Shown here in pieces: positions 43,552 to 52,488 of a stretch of 64,000 bases of DNA; position 1 is the first letter of the stretch; each line of letters opens with the position of its first letter. Position numbers and translations under genes: made by a program. A model generated the notes under the pieces. That model was not told where the DNA came from and did not search any database. It saw only the letters and a list, made by a program, of their open reading frames with translations. Origin of the DNA: an uncultured bacterium (GTDB lineage Bacteria; Krumholzibacteriota; Krumholzibacteriia; LZORAL124-64-63); the NCBI GenBank assembly GCA_937864225.1, contig CALMJK010000003.1, positions 124,001-188,000 on the forward strand, read 5' to 3'.

Positions 43552-44256
43552 CTAGCGATACATGGTCTTGAGGGAGCCCCAGCTGGTCTCCTCGTTGTCG
43601 ATGGAGCAATCCGTGTTCTCGGCGCCGGGCGAGTCGTAGCCAACCGCCGGGTCGAAAGGCCCGATGTACCAGTCGGTGCCGCACCGGAGGATGTGCCCCG
43701 GCGCGTAGAGGCCGTCCGGGCCCACCTGGACCGGGGAGTACAGGTACTCATCGCCGATGGCGCAGTTCACCACGGTGCCTTCATAGATGCCGACGACGTC
43801 CACCACGGATGTCCAGGGCGTCACGTCCAGGACGCCGTCGTCGTTGGTGTCGAGATCCTGGGCCAAGGTGCCGCTGAAGTCGGCGACGAGCATATGCGTC
43901 ACGTTGTCGCCGTTCTCGAAATTGAGGGAGGCCAGCCCCGTCACGTCGTAGCCCGTGAGCGTGGGGGTCGTGGTCCGGCAAGCGGCAAAATAGCCGTCGG
44001 CCTGGATGCTGTAGGCGCTCAGGTTCACGACGGCCTCGATGGTGCCGCAGAGGCCGGTGCCGTCGCCGATGACGACGTACGTCAGGCCGGCCAGGCCCTG
44101 GCCCGGCTCGCCCATGAGCTCGAAATAGTCGTCGTAGTCCGTGCCGGTCTGGTCGACGCGGATCTCGTTGAGGCTGACCGCCGAGGCGGCGGCGACGCCA
44201 AGCAGGAGGGTCGCCAGAGTTGCCAGACAGAACAGGGAGCGATAACCGAAGCGCAT
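43552..44256 (-). CDS. Secreted lamin-tail-domain protein 2
   Basis: A 234-residue paralogue of the preceding protein, about half identical by eye. The signal peptide is FCLATLATLLLGVAAASA. The mature part starts VSLNEIRVDQTGTDYDDYFE and keeps DLDTNDDGVLDVTPW and the same C-terminal GYDSPGAEN ... SWGSLKTMYR. The ATG at 44256 has GGGAGGTG just upstream; the longer in-frame extension to 44736 crosses promoter DNA and is not coding. The two genes probably arose by tandem duplication. Confidence 0.82.
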   Translation of the reverse strand: MRFGYRSLFCLATLATLLLGVAAASAVSLNEIRVDQTGTDYDDYFELMGEPGQGLAGLTYVVIGDGTGLCGTIEAVVNLSAYSIQADGYFAACRTTTPTLTGYDVTGLASLNFENGDNVTHMLVADFSGTLAQDLDTNDDGVLDVTPWTSVVDVVGIYEGTVVNCAIGDEYLYSPVQVGPDGLYAPGHILRCGTDWYIGPFDPAVGYDSPGAENTDCSIDNEETSWGSLKTMYR

Positions 44257-44329
44257 GATGCACCTCCCAAGGAAGCGGACTTCGCGCGGGAACGACTCCC
44301 GGACGCGCAGGTCAGAACACGATGGCCCC

Positions 44330-44338
44330 ATAATACCA
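44330..44338 (-). promoter_or_regulatory. Extended -10 promoter of lamin-tail gene 2
   Basis: On the minus strand TGGTATTAT resembles the extended -10 of its paralogue, about 75 bases before the start at 44256. No -35 is evident. Confidence 0.45.
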
Positions 44339-44520
44339 CCCGGCGTCGTCTCCGCGCCAGGGGAAATGCACTCCATCCGCAGGGCGTCGTTGCGGGCCAG
44401 GGCCTGGCACGCGGGCGAAGCGCCCCAGCCGAAGTCCCATGGTCCGAAGGCGATCCCCTGCGTCATGCAATTATACGCCAAAATGGCATGACAATATGAC
44501 AGTGTTGTTCTCTTTTTCCC

Positions 44521-44548
44521 TTGCGCCTCCTGGATGCCCTGATATATT
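44521..44548 (+). promoter_or_regulatory. Promoter of groES-groEL
   Basis: TTGCGC (44521-44526), a 16-base spacer and TATATT (44543-44548) place the transcript start near 44555, just where the CIRCE element begins. Confidence 0.6.
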
Positions 44549-44555
44549 GGGTGCG

Positions 44556-44582
44556 CTGGCACTCGCATCCACAGAGTGCTAA
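44556..44582 (+). promoter_or_regulatory. CIRCE operator (HrcA binding site)
   Basis: CTGGCACTC, nine bases, then GAGTGCTAA. The right arm is a perfect match to the CIRCE half-site and the left arm differs from TTAGCACTC at two positions. The nine-base spacer is canonical. It should mediate heat-inducible repression by HrcA; hrcA itself is not in the window. Confidence 0.88.
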
Positions 44583-44638
44583 AAGAAGGATCAATGGCAC
44601 GGGACCTTAGCTCCACCAGGAAAAAGGGAGGGAAAACG

Positions 44639-44926
44639 ATGAGCGTCAGCATCAAGCCGCTGGCTGATCGCGTCCTTGTCGAACCGCTCGAGGGCGAGAC
44701 CATGAAGGGGGGCATCATCATCCCCGACACGGCCAAGGAGAAGCCTCAGCAGGGAAAGGTGATCGCCGTGGGTCCGGGACGCACGGGCGACGATGGCAAG
44801 CGTGTCCCGCCTGAGGTCAAGAAGGGCGACACGGTTCTGTACGGCAAGTACTCGGGCACCGAAGTGTCCGTGGGCAACAAGGACTACCTGATCCTGCGCG
44901 AGGGCGACATCCTCGCCATCCTGTAG
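44639..44926 (+). CDS. groES: Co-chaperonin GroES
   Basis: A 95-residue heptameric lid of the GroEL chaperonin. It shows [14 protein letters not shown], the mobile loop [17 protein letters not shown] and the C-terminal [20 protein letters not shown] lies six bases before the ATG; an in-frame TTG at 44576 sits inside the CIRCE element and is not used. groEL follows after 81 bases in one heat-shock operon. Confidence 0.98.
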   Translation: MSVSIKPLADRVLVEPLEGETMKGGIIIPDTAKEKPQQGKVIAVGPGRTGDDGKRVPPEVKKGDTVLYGKYSGTEVSVGNKDYLILREGDILAIL

Positions 44927-46636
<1,710 letters not shown>

Positions 46637-46658
46637 TCTCAGGATCCGCTGCTCGGCC

Positions 46659-46690
46659 GAACGGCCCCCACCCGGGGGCCGTTCGCTTTT
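46659..46690 (+). terminator. Rho-independent terminator of groESL
   Basis: An 11-base-pair stem (GAACGGCCCCC/GGGGGCCGTTC) with an ACCC loop is followed by GCTTTTCT. Confidence 0.88.
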
Positions 46691-46709
46691 CTGTCCGGCG
46701 CACTCGCGC

Positions 46710-46738
46710 TGGCCGGCGCCGGCCCGATGATCTACAGT
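46710..46738 (+). promoter_or_regulatory. Candidate promoter of the glycosyltransferase operon
   Basis: TGGCCG (46710-46715), a 17-base spacer and TACAGT (46733-46738) end six bases before the ATG at 46745. The -35 is weak; the geometry matches the other leaderless cases. Confidence 0.4.
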
Positions 46739-46744
46739 CTCGGC

Positions 46745-47875
46745 ATGCGGATCTTGCAGGTGGGCAAGTACTACCCTCCTTGTCGCGGCGGCATGGAGAC
46801 CGTGCTGCGGCACATGTGCGAGGGATTGGCCGAGCGCGGCCACGAAGTGACCGCGCTCGTCGCGGCCGCGTCGCCGCGGGGCTCCGTGGCGGCGATCGGA
46901 GGCGCGCGCGCAGGCGGCCGCGGCCGGCTCGTGCGGGCCGGCACGATCTGGACGCTGAACGGCCAACCGCTCTGCCCGCGCTTCAGCGCGTTGCTGAGGC
47001 GGGAACTGCGCGCGTCGCCGCCGGACATCGTGCAACTGCACCTGCCCAACCCGGCCGCCTGCGCCGCGGTGCTGGCCAACTTGCGCGGGGACCGCGCGCG
47101 GCCCCGGTTGACGGTGTGGTACCATGCCGACATCACGCGCCAGCGGCTCGGCCGGCGGGCGGTGGCGCCGCTGGTGGCGCGCTGCCTCGATCGCGCGGCC
47201 GGCGTCGCGGTTTCGAGCGAGGCCTTGCGGACGCGTTCGCCGCTGCTGCGATCGCGGCTCGCCCGCGTGCGGGTCATCCCCTTCGGCATCGAACCGGCCG
47301 AGTGGTCGGGGGGACGTCACGCGCACGACGGTCCTTTCCTGTTCGTCGGGCGGTTGGTTCGTTACAAGGGTCTCGGCACGCTGCTCGACGCGGTCGCGCG
47401 CGCGCCGCGGGCGCGGCTGCAGATCGTCGGCGGCGGGCCGCTGCGCCGCGAGCTAGCGGGCAGGGTCAGCGACCCGGCGCTGAGCGAACGGGTGTCCCTG
47501 CTCGGGGAGTTGGACGACGTCGCGCTGCGCGCAGCCATGGGGCAGGCGCGGGCGCTCGTGCTGCCCAGCGACGGCGAGGGGGAGACGTTCGGCGTGGTGC
47601 AGTTGGAGGCGATGGCGGCGGGGCTGCCGGTCATCTCGACGCGCCTGCCCACCGGCGTCGCGGCGGTGAACGCCGACGGCGTGACCGGACGCGTGGTGCC
47701 GCCGGCCGACGCGGGCGCGCTCGCCGGCGCGCTGGTCGAGATCCTCGACAATCCCGAGCGGTCGCGCGCGTGGGGCGAGGCGGGGCGACGGCGGGTTCGC
47801 GAGAGTTTCAGCCGCGACCGGATGCTGGACGACATCGAGCGCTGGTATGCCGACCTGCTGGGCCAGCCGGATTGA
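46745..47875 (+). CDS. Family 4 glycosyltransferase
   Basis: A 376-residue GT-B fold enzyme. The N-terminal domain starts MRILQVGKYYPPCRGGMET and the C-terminal domain has FVGRLVRYKGLGTLLDAV and the E-x7-E motif in ETFGVVQLEAMAAGLPVI. It would transfer a sugar from a nucleotide donor to a glycan or lipid acceptor; the specificity cannot be read. The ATG at 46745 is chosen because homologues start at MRILQVG; another ATG lies at 46727. Neither has a ribosome site. YqeC starts ten bases after its stop. Confidence 0.88.
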   Translation: MRILQVGKYYPPCRGGMETVLRHMCEGLAERGHEVTALVAAASPRGSVAAIGGARAGGRGRLVRAGTIWTLNGQPLCPRFSALLRRELRASPPDIVQLHLPNPAACAAVLANLRGDRARPRLTVWYHADITRQRLGRRAVAPLVARCLDRAAGVAVSSEALRTRSPLLRSRLARVRVIPFGIEPAEWSGGRHAHDGPFLFVGRLVRYKGLGTLLDAVARAPRARLQIVGGGPLRRELAGRVSDPALSERVSLLGELDDVALRAAMGQARALVLPSDGEGETFGVVQLEAMAAGLPVISTRLPTGVAAVNADGVTGRVVPPADAGALAGALVEILDNPERSRAWGEAGRRRVRESFSRDRMLDDIERWYADLLGQPD

Positions 47876-47885
47876 GGAGAGTCGC

Positions 47886-48686
47886 GTGGACGTGCGTTTT
47901 CTCGCGCAATGGCACGAATTCCTCCCGCGCGAGGGAGGGCACGTGATCGCGGTGGCGGGCAGCGGCGGCAAGACCTCGCTGCTGCGGCAGTGCGCGGCCG
48001 TCCTGCGTGCCGCGGACGTGCCGGTGGTCGTGACGACGACCACCCGCACGGAGCCGCTCGACTGGCCCGGCCTGGAACTGTGCGCCTGGGAGCAGGTCGC
48101 CGGCGACGGAGCCGCGGCGCCATTTCTCTTCGTGCGGGGAGGCGCCCATCCCGCAGACAAATGGCCGGGGATTTCGCCGGCGCAGGTTGATTCGCTGGGG
48201 CGCCTGCTGCCACGCCACGTCGCCCTCGTCGAGGCGGACGGCGCGGCGAAGCTGCCGGTCAAGCTGCATCGCGACGACGAACCGGTCTGGCCGGGCCGCA
48301 CGTCGCTGGCGCTCCTGGTGATGGGATTGGGCGCGTTGGGACGCCCGGTGGCCGCGACGCTGCATCGGCATGGGCGTCTGCCGGCGCCTTGGTTGCCGGA
48401 CGGCCCCGGCGCGACTTGGACGTGGGATCTGCTGTGGCAGTTGCTGGCGTCGCCGGGCGGCTACCGGTCGCGTGTTCCGGAGGGGGTGCCCGCCGCCCTC
48501 GCGCTCACCCAACTCGGCCGCTGCGGCGACAGTCGCGGGCTCTTCGATTTCGTGGCGCGCGCGATGCAGGAGGCGCGTCTGCCGCTGGTGCTGCTGGCCG
48601 AGTTGGAGGGTGAGGCGGCGGGCGTGAGGACAGTTTGCAGCGCGCGGCCTCCGGACAGCGCGAGGCGACGGGAGGGTCGGACGTGA
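47886..48686 (+). CDS. yqeC: YqeC-type selenium cofactor accessory protein
   Basis: A 266-residue protein with a P-loop-like VIAVAGSGGKTSLLRQ (about 20-35) and the family patterns VVVTTTTRT, ALVEADGAAKLPVK and ALTQLGRCG. YqeC is a genomic marker of selenium-dependent molybdenum hydroxylase maturation; its exact reaction is not established. The GTG at 47886 follows GAGGAG. Its stop overlaps the next gene in GTGA, the first of three such joins in this operon. Confidence 0.85.
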   Translation: MDVRFLAQWHEFLPREGGHVIAVAGSGGKTSLLRQCAAVLRAADVPVVVTTTTRTEPLDWPGLELCAWEQVAGDGAAAPFLFVRGGAHPADKWPGISPAQVDSLGRLLPRHVALVEADGAAKLPVKLHRDDEPVWPGRTSLALLVMGLGALGRPVAATLHRHGRLPAPWLPDGPGATWTWDLLWQLLASPGGYRSRVPEGVPAALALTQLGRCGDSRGLFDFVARAMQEARLPLVLLAELEGEAAGVRTVCSARPPDSARRREGRT

Positions 48687-49336
48687 CGCCGCGCGTTGAT
48701 TACGCCGTCGTGTTGGCCCGAGGGTCCTCCAGCCGCATGGGCCGGCCGAAGGGCCTGTGCCGCGCGACGTCCGGCGGGTCGACGTGCCTGGAAGCGGTGG
48801 CCGGTCTGTACCGCGCGGCCGGACTGCCGCTGGCGGTCGTGACGACTCCGCAGCTCGCGCGGCTCTACGAGCCCCTGCTCGCCGGCGGCGCGCCCTTGCG
48901 CTGGATCGTGCGCGAGGCCGGACAGGACACGGCCGCTTCGGTGGCGGCGGCCCTGACGGAACTGGCGGCGTGCGCCACCCACCTCTGGCTGCACCCGGTC
49001 GACTTGCCGGACGTTCGCGCCGCGACCCTGATGAGGCTGGCGGAGGCTTCCCGCCTGGCTCCGCTGGCGGTCTTGGTGCCGGCCCACCAGGGCGAACGCG
49101 GACACCCGGTGGTGCTCCCGTGCGAGCCGTTCGCGGACCTGCGCGGGACCTGGCCCGCTGGTCCGATGCGCGACCTGCTGCGCGAGCGGGCGGAGTGCGG
49201 CGACGCGCGGGCGGTCGTGGTCAGAGATCTGCCGGTCGACGATCCGGGGGTCGCGGCCGACCGGGACGGGCCGCAGCCGCGGCGCGCCGCGGCGGCGCCG
49301 GCGGACGGGGAAGTGGGAGAGGAGGACCGCGCGTGA
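48683..49336 (+). CDS. MobA/MocA-like molybdopterin nucleotidyltransferase
   Basis: A 217-residue protein with the nucleotidyltransferase signature VLARGSSSRMGRPKG near residue 10 and HPVDLPDVRAATL, where the Asp would bind the metal. MobA-like enzymes of this cluster type transfer CMP or GMP to molybdopterin (compare E. coli MocA). The last 30 residues are a low-complexity tail. It starts with GTG inside the yqeC stop and ends in GTGA overlapping xdhC, so all are coupled. Confidence 0.82.
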   Translation: MTPRVDYAVVLARGSSSRMGRPKGLCRATSGGSTCLEAVAGLYRAAGLPLAVVTTPQLARLYEPLLAGGAPLRWIVREAGQDTAASVAAALTELAACATHLWLHPVDLPDVRAATLMRLAEASRLAPLAVLVPAHQGERGHPVVLPCEPFADLRGTWPAGPMRDLLRERAECGDARAVVVRDLPVDDPGVAADRDGPQPRRAAAAPADGEVGEEDRA

Positions 49337-50202
49337 AGGACATCTACGCGTTCTTGGCTCGACTGGTCGAAACCGGCGAGGTCGTCGCCCTGGCGACCGT
49401 GATCCGCACCGATCGCTCCGCGCCGCGCCATGAGGGGAGCAAGATGATCGTGCGGTCGGACGGCAGCGTGGTCGGGAGCGTCGGCGGCGGCGCCGTAGAA
49501 GCCCAGGTCGTCGAGGCGGCGCACCAGACGATCGCGGACGCGCGCTGTCGACGACTGCAGTTCGACCTCAGCGGCGATCTGGCAGCTTGCGGTGGCGAGG
49601 TCGAGGTCTTCGTCGAACCAGTCGGAGAGGCCACGCCCTGTTGGATCTTGGGCGCCGGGCACGTGGGGCGGGCCCTGGTGTGTCTGGGCCGGGACCTACC
49701 GTTTCACTTCACCGTGGTGGACGACCGCGCCGATTGCGTCGCCGCGGCGTGCGGCGAGAGCGGAGCGGTCGGCGTCGTGGCGCCGCCCGCCGAGCTCGCG
49801 GCGCGCCTGCGACCGACGCCCCGCACGTTCGTCCTCTGCGCCACGCGCGACCATCGGCTCGATGCCGAATATCTGGAGGCGCTCTTTGCCGCGGAACGGG
49901 CCGCGGCGGCGGAGGTGGCCTGGACAGGACTCGTGGGATCGCGGGCCAAGGCGGACGAATTGGGCCGTCGGTTTGCGAAAGGCGAGGGCTTCGCCCAGCG
50001 GTGGGGGCGAGTGGCCACGCCGGTCGGACTGGCGCTGGGGGCCGAAACGCCAGCCGAACTCGCGCTCAGCATCCTGGCCGAAATGGTGGCCGTCGCGCGG
50101 AAGGTGTCGTGGGTGACGGACGTCGATCAACGTCTGATCGCGCTGCCGTTGCAGCGCAGCCGGGACGCCAAGGCGAACGAGCGCGGGGCGCGGCTCCCAT
50201 GA
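49333..50202 (+). CDS. xdhC: XdhC/CoxI family molybdenum hydroxylase maturation factor
   Basis: A 289-residue protein. XdhC-type proteins bind molybdenum cofactor, promote its sulfuration and insert it into xanthine dehydrogenase-like enzymes. The N-terminal domain shows ATVIRTDRSAPRHEGSKMIV and GSVGGGAVEAQVV; the C-terminal Rossmann domain starts CWILGAGHVGRALV and contains CATRDHRLDAEYL and WTGLVGSRAKADEL. GTG start, with GGAGG upstream. The stop overlaps the yqeB start in ATGA. Confidence 0.93.
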   Translation: MKDIYAFLARLVETGEVVALATVIRTDRSAPRHEGSKMIVRSDGSVVGSVGGGAVEAQVVEAAHQTIADARCRRLQFDLSGDLAACGGEVEVFVEPVGEATPCWILGAGHVGRALVCLGRDLPFHFTVVDDRADCVAAACGESGAVGVVAPPAELAARLRPTPRTFVLCATRDHRLDAEYLEALFAAERAAAAEVAWTGLVGSRAKADELGRRFAKGEGFAQRWGRVATPVGLALGAETPAELALSILAEMVAVARKVSWVTDVDQRLIALPLQRSRDAKANERGARLP

Positions 50203-51014
50203 GTCGACAGCCTGGCTCGTCGGGCGCGATTTGGATCCAGGGCGCGGGCGAGTTGGCCAGCGGCGTCGCCGTGCGACTTTACCGCTGCGGTTACCGGCTG
50301 ATCATGGCGGAGACGCCGCACCCGCGCGCCGTACGCCGGCTGGTCTCCTTCGCCGAGGCCGTTTACACGGGGCGACAAGCGGTGGAGGACGTGCCGGCGG
50401 AGTTGGCGGAGGTCGGGCGCGTGACATTCGAGGCCCGATCCGTGATGGTGATCGTGGACCCGCAGGCGTCCCAACTGGACCGTCTCCGCCCCGACGCGGT
50501 CGTGGACGCGCGCATGGACAAACGACCGCCGGTGGAGCCGTGGTCGGGCCGATGGCCGGTCGTCGGCCTCGGGCCGGGCTGGCGTTGCGGCCGCGACTGC
50601 GATCTCATCGTGGAGACCCAGCGGGGCCCTCGCCTGGGCGCCGTGATCGCCGCCAACGAGGCGGCGCCGAACAGCGGCGTGCCGGGCGCGATCGGGGGCG
50701 AGACGTGGCGTCGGGTCCTGAGGGCCCCCGCGGCGGGGCAGTTGCGGCCTCGCCGCCGGCTGGGGGATCTCGTGCAAGCGGGCGAGGTGCTGGGGGAGGT
50801 CGGGGGCAGCCCGCTGGTCGCGACGCTCGGCGGCCGCTTGCGGGGTCTGGTGCACGAAAGCGTGGAACTTTCTGTCGGGGACAAGGTTGGAGACATCGAC
50901 CCGCGCGGCGCCGACGTCGACCCGTCGCTGGTTTCGGACAAGGCGCTGGCCGTGGCGGGTGGCGTGCTGGAGGCGCTGCTGCGCTTGCGGGTGATGCCGG
51001 CCTGCCCGACTTGA
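50199..51014 (+). CDS. yqeB: YqeB-type (EF2563 family) selenium-dependent Mo hydroxylase protein
   Basis: A 271-residue protein with a Rossmann-like start (IWIQGAGELASGVAVRLYRCG) and the family segment LIMAETPHPRAVRRLVSFAEAVYTG, split here for length, then VDARMDKRP, GLGPGWRCGRDCDLIVETQRG and a C-terminal lipoyl-like beta-barrel half (APAAGQLRPRRRLGDLVQAG). EF2563/YqeB proteins occur only with SelD and selenium-dependent hydroxylase genes. It overlaps xdhC by four bases. The hydroxylase, selD and yedF-like genes are not in the window. Confidence 0.88.
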   Translation: MSRQPGSSGAIWIQGAGELASGVAVRLYRCGYRLIMAETPHPRAVRRLVSFAEAVYTGRQAVEDVPAELAEVGRVTFEARSVMVIVDPQASQLDRLRPDAVVDARMDKRPPVEPWSGRWPVVGLGPGWRCGRDCDLIVETQRGPRLGAVIAANEAAPNSGVPGAIGGETWRRVLRAPAAGQLRPRRRLGDLVQAGEVLGEVGGSPLVATLGGRLRGLVHESVELSVGDKVGDIDPRGADVDPSLVSDKALAVAGGVLEALLRLRVMPACPT

Positions 51015-51127
51015 CGCGTTGACAGGAGAACATGAGGTTGATTATGTTGCCGCGAATCTTTGCCGCGTCGCGCCGCTGCAGCCGCTTGGCGGGCGTGGGA
51101 GGCGCAGGCTTCATGGAGGTGACCCAT

Positions 51128-52390
51128 TTGGTCAGGTGCGTTTTCTCATCCGCCTGGGGCCGGACGGCATGGCTGATGCTGCCGGTCGCGATTTGGTACG
51201 GCGCGGGAGACATTCGCCCCGCCGCGGCGGAATGTTCGCCGACGCATCAGCAGGAGGCTGATCTGGCCTACGGCACGGCGGCGGAGTTCTTGGCCGCAGG
51301 CAAAGTGTTGACCGCGATACCGGGCCTCGAGTCGGCTCTGAACATCTGCCCGGAGCATGTCACGACGCTCATGGCGCTCGGCAAGGCGTATCGCGACGCG
51401 GGCGATCTGCTCAAGTCCCGCGCCGATTCCCTGGCGACGGCGAATGCCGGCGGGGCCGCGAAGATGACGATGGATCGCGCGCAGCTCCTGTACGAGAAGT
51501 CCAAGAGCACCTACGCGAAATTCCTCGCGCTGCGGGGCGACGCCGCCGAGGCCGCGGACTACGCGGGGCAGGCCCTGACCCTCGTGCGGCTGAAGGACTA
51601 CGCCGGGGCCCGGGCCTCCTTCATCAAGGCGCGCGCCCTGACGCCGGACGACTGCAATGTCCTGACGAACCTCGCGGTGATGCACGCCGCCGTGCAGGAC
51701 TATCGCAGCTCCGTGGCCACGTACGAGGAGGCGCTGCAGAACTGCCCGGACCAGGCGGACAAGATCTATCCGCGGCTTGCCGACGCCTGCAAGAAGGGCG
51801 CCGAGAAGGAGACGAAGATCGGCAACAACGCCGATGCGCAGATTTACAGCGCCAAGTACCAGCAGTACGCGTCGGAGGGGGGAGGCTCGACGGCTTTCAG
51901 TCTGGCAGTCAGCAAGATGAAGAACCTGCAGTACGGCGAGGCGATCACCCTCTTCCAGCAGATTTTGCAGGAGACCCCCGGCAAGCTGCCGGCCCGGCTC
52001 AACCTTGGTCGCTGCTTGGTGGCCCAGGGGCAGCACGGTGCGGCGGTCGCCGAGTACGAGCAGTACCTCGCAGTCGATCCCGACAACGAGAAGGCGCACG
52101 CTGAGCTGATCGGAGCGCTGGTCGAACTCAAGCGCTGCACCGAGGCCCAAACGCGCGCGCAGCAGGCCGTGGCACGCTTCCAGGCGAAGGGCGCCACGCA
52201 CCTGGGCTGGATCTACTACCACTACGGCGTCGCGCTCGAGTGCACCGGCGACTATGCCGGGGCCATCGACAAGTTCCGGCAATCGCTGCAGTCGGGAGAC
52301 TCCGAACTGGCGCAGCGTGCCGGTCGGCAGATCGATCGCCAGGAACAGTTCATCGCGCGTGAGAAGAAGAAGGCGCAGCAGGGTGGCTGA
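51128..52390 (+). CDS. Exported TPR-repeat protein
   Basis: A 420-residue protein. The chosen TTG start at 51128 has GGAGGTGA five bases upstream and gives a normal signal peptide (WGRTAWLMLPVAIWYGAGD, cut near PAAAE). An ATG at 51032 is in frame with AGGAG only three bases away and would add 32 unlikely residues. The mature part carries TPR units (AGQALTLVRLKDYAGARASF, YGEAITLFQQILQETPGK, NLGRCLVAQGQHGAAVAEYE) with a Lys/Glu-rich end. It may be the last gene of the selenium-molybdenum operon or a separate unit. A terminator follows. Confidence 0.78.
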   Translation: MVRCVFSSAWGRTAWLMLPVAIWYGAGDIRPAAAECSPTHQQEADLAYGTAAEFLAAGKVLTAIPGLESALNICPEHVTTLMALGKAYRDAGDLLKSRADSLATANAGGAAKMTMDRAQLLYEKSKSTYAKFLALRGDAAEAADYAGQALTLVRLKDYAGARASFIKARALTPDDCNVLTNLAVMHAAVQDYRSSVATYEEALQNCPDQADKIYPRLADACKKGAEKETKIGNNADAQIYSAKYQQYASEGGGSTAFSLAVSKMKNLQYGEAITLFQQILQETPGKLPARLNLGRCLVAQGQHGAAVAEYEQYLAVDPDNEKAHAELIGALVELKRCTEAQTRAQQAVARFQAKGATHLGWIYYHYGVALECTGDYAGAIDKFRQSLQSGDSELAQRAGRQIDRQEQFIAREKKKAQQGG

Positions 52391-52418
52391 GCCGACCCCG
52401 CGCGTCGTGTCCTGAGGG

Positions 52419-52448
52419 CCCCGCCGGCTGCGGCCGGCGGGGTTTTCC
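52419..52448 (+). terminator. Rho-independent terminator
   Basis: A ten-base-pair stem (CCCCGCCGGC/GCCGGCGGGG) with a TGCG loop is followed by TTTTCC. It closes the operon ending at 52390 and precedes the aminotransferase operon. Confidence 0.85.
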
Positions 52449-52488
52449 CTGCGGTCGCCCGCCCCGGCGGGCGAGGCGGGAGCCTGCC

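Larger units (their letters stand above)
44257..44638. other. Divergent regulatory region between lamin-tail gene 2 and groES
   Basis: This 382-base gap carries the extended -10 of the minus-strand gene (44330-44338) and the promoter and CIRCE operator of groES (44521-44582). Between them (about 44340-44520) there is an AT-richer stretch but no further recognisable site and no coding-like frame. Confidence 0.6.
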
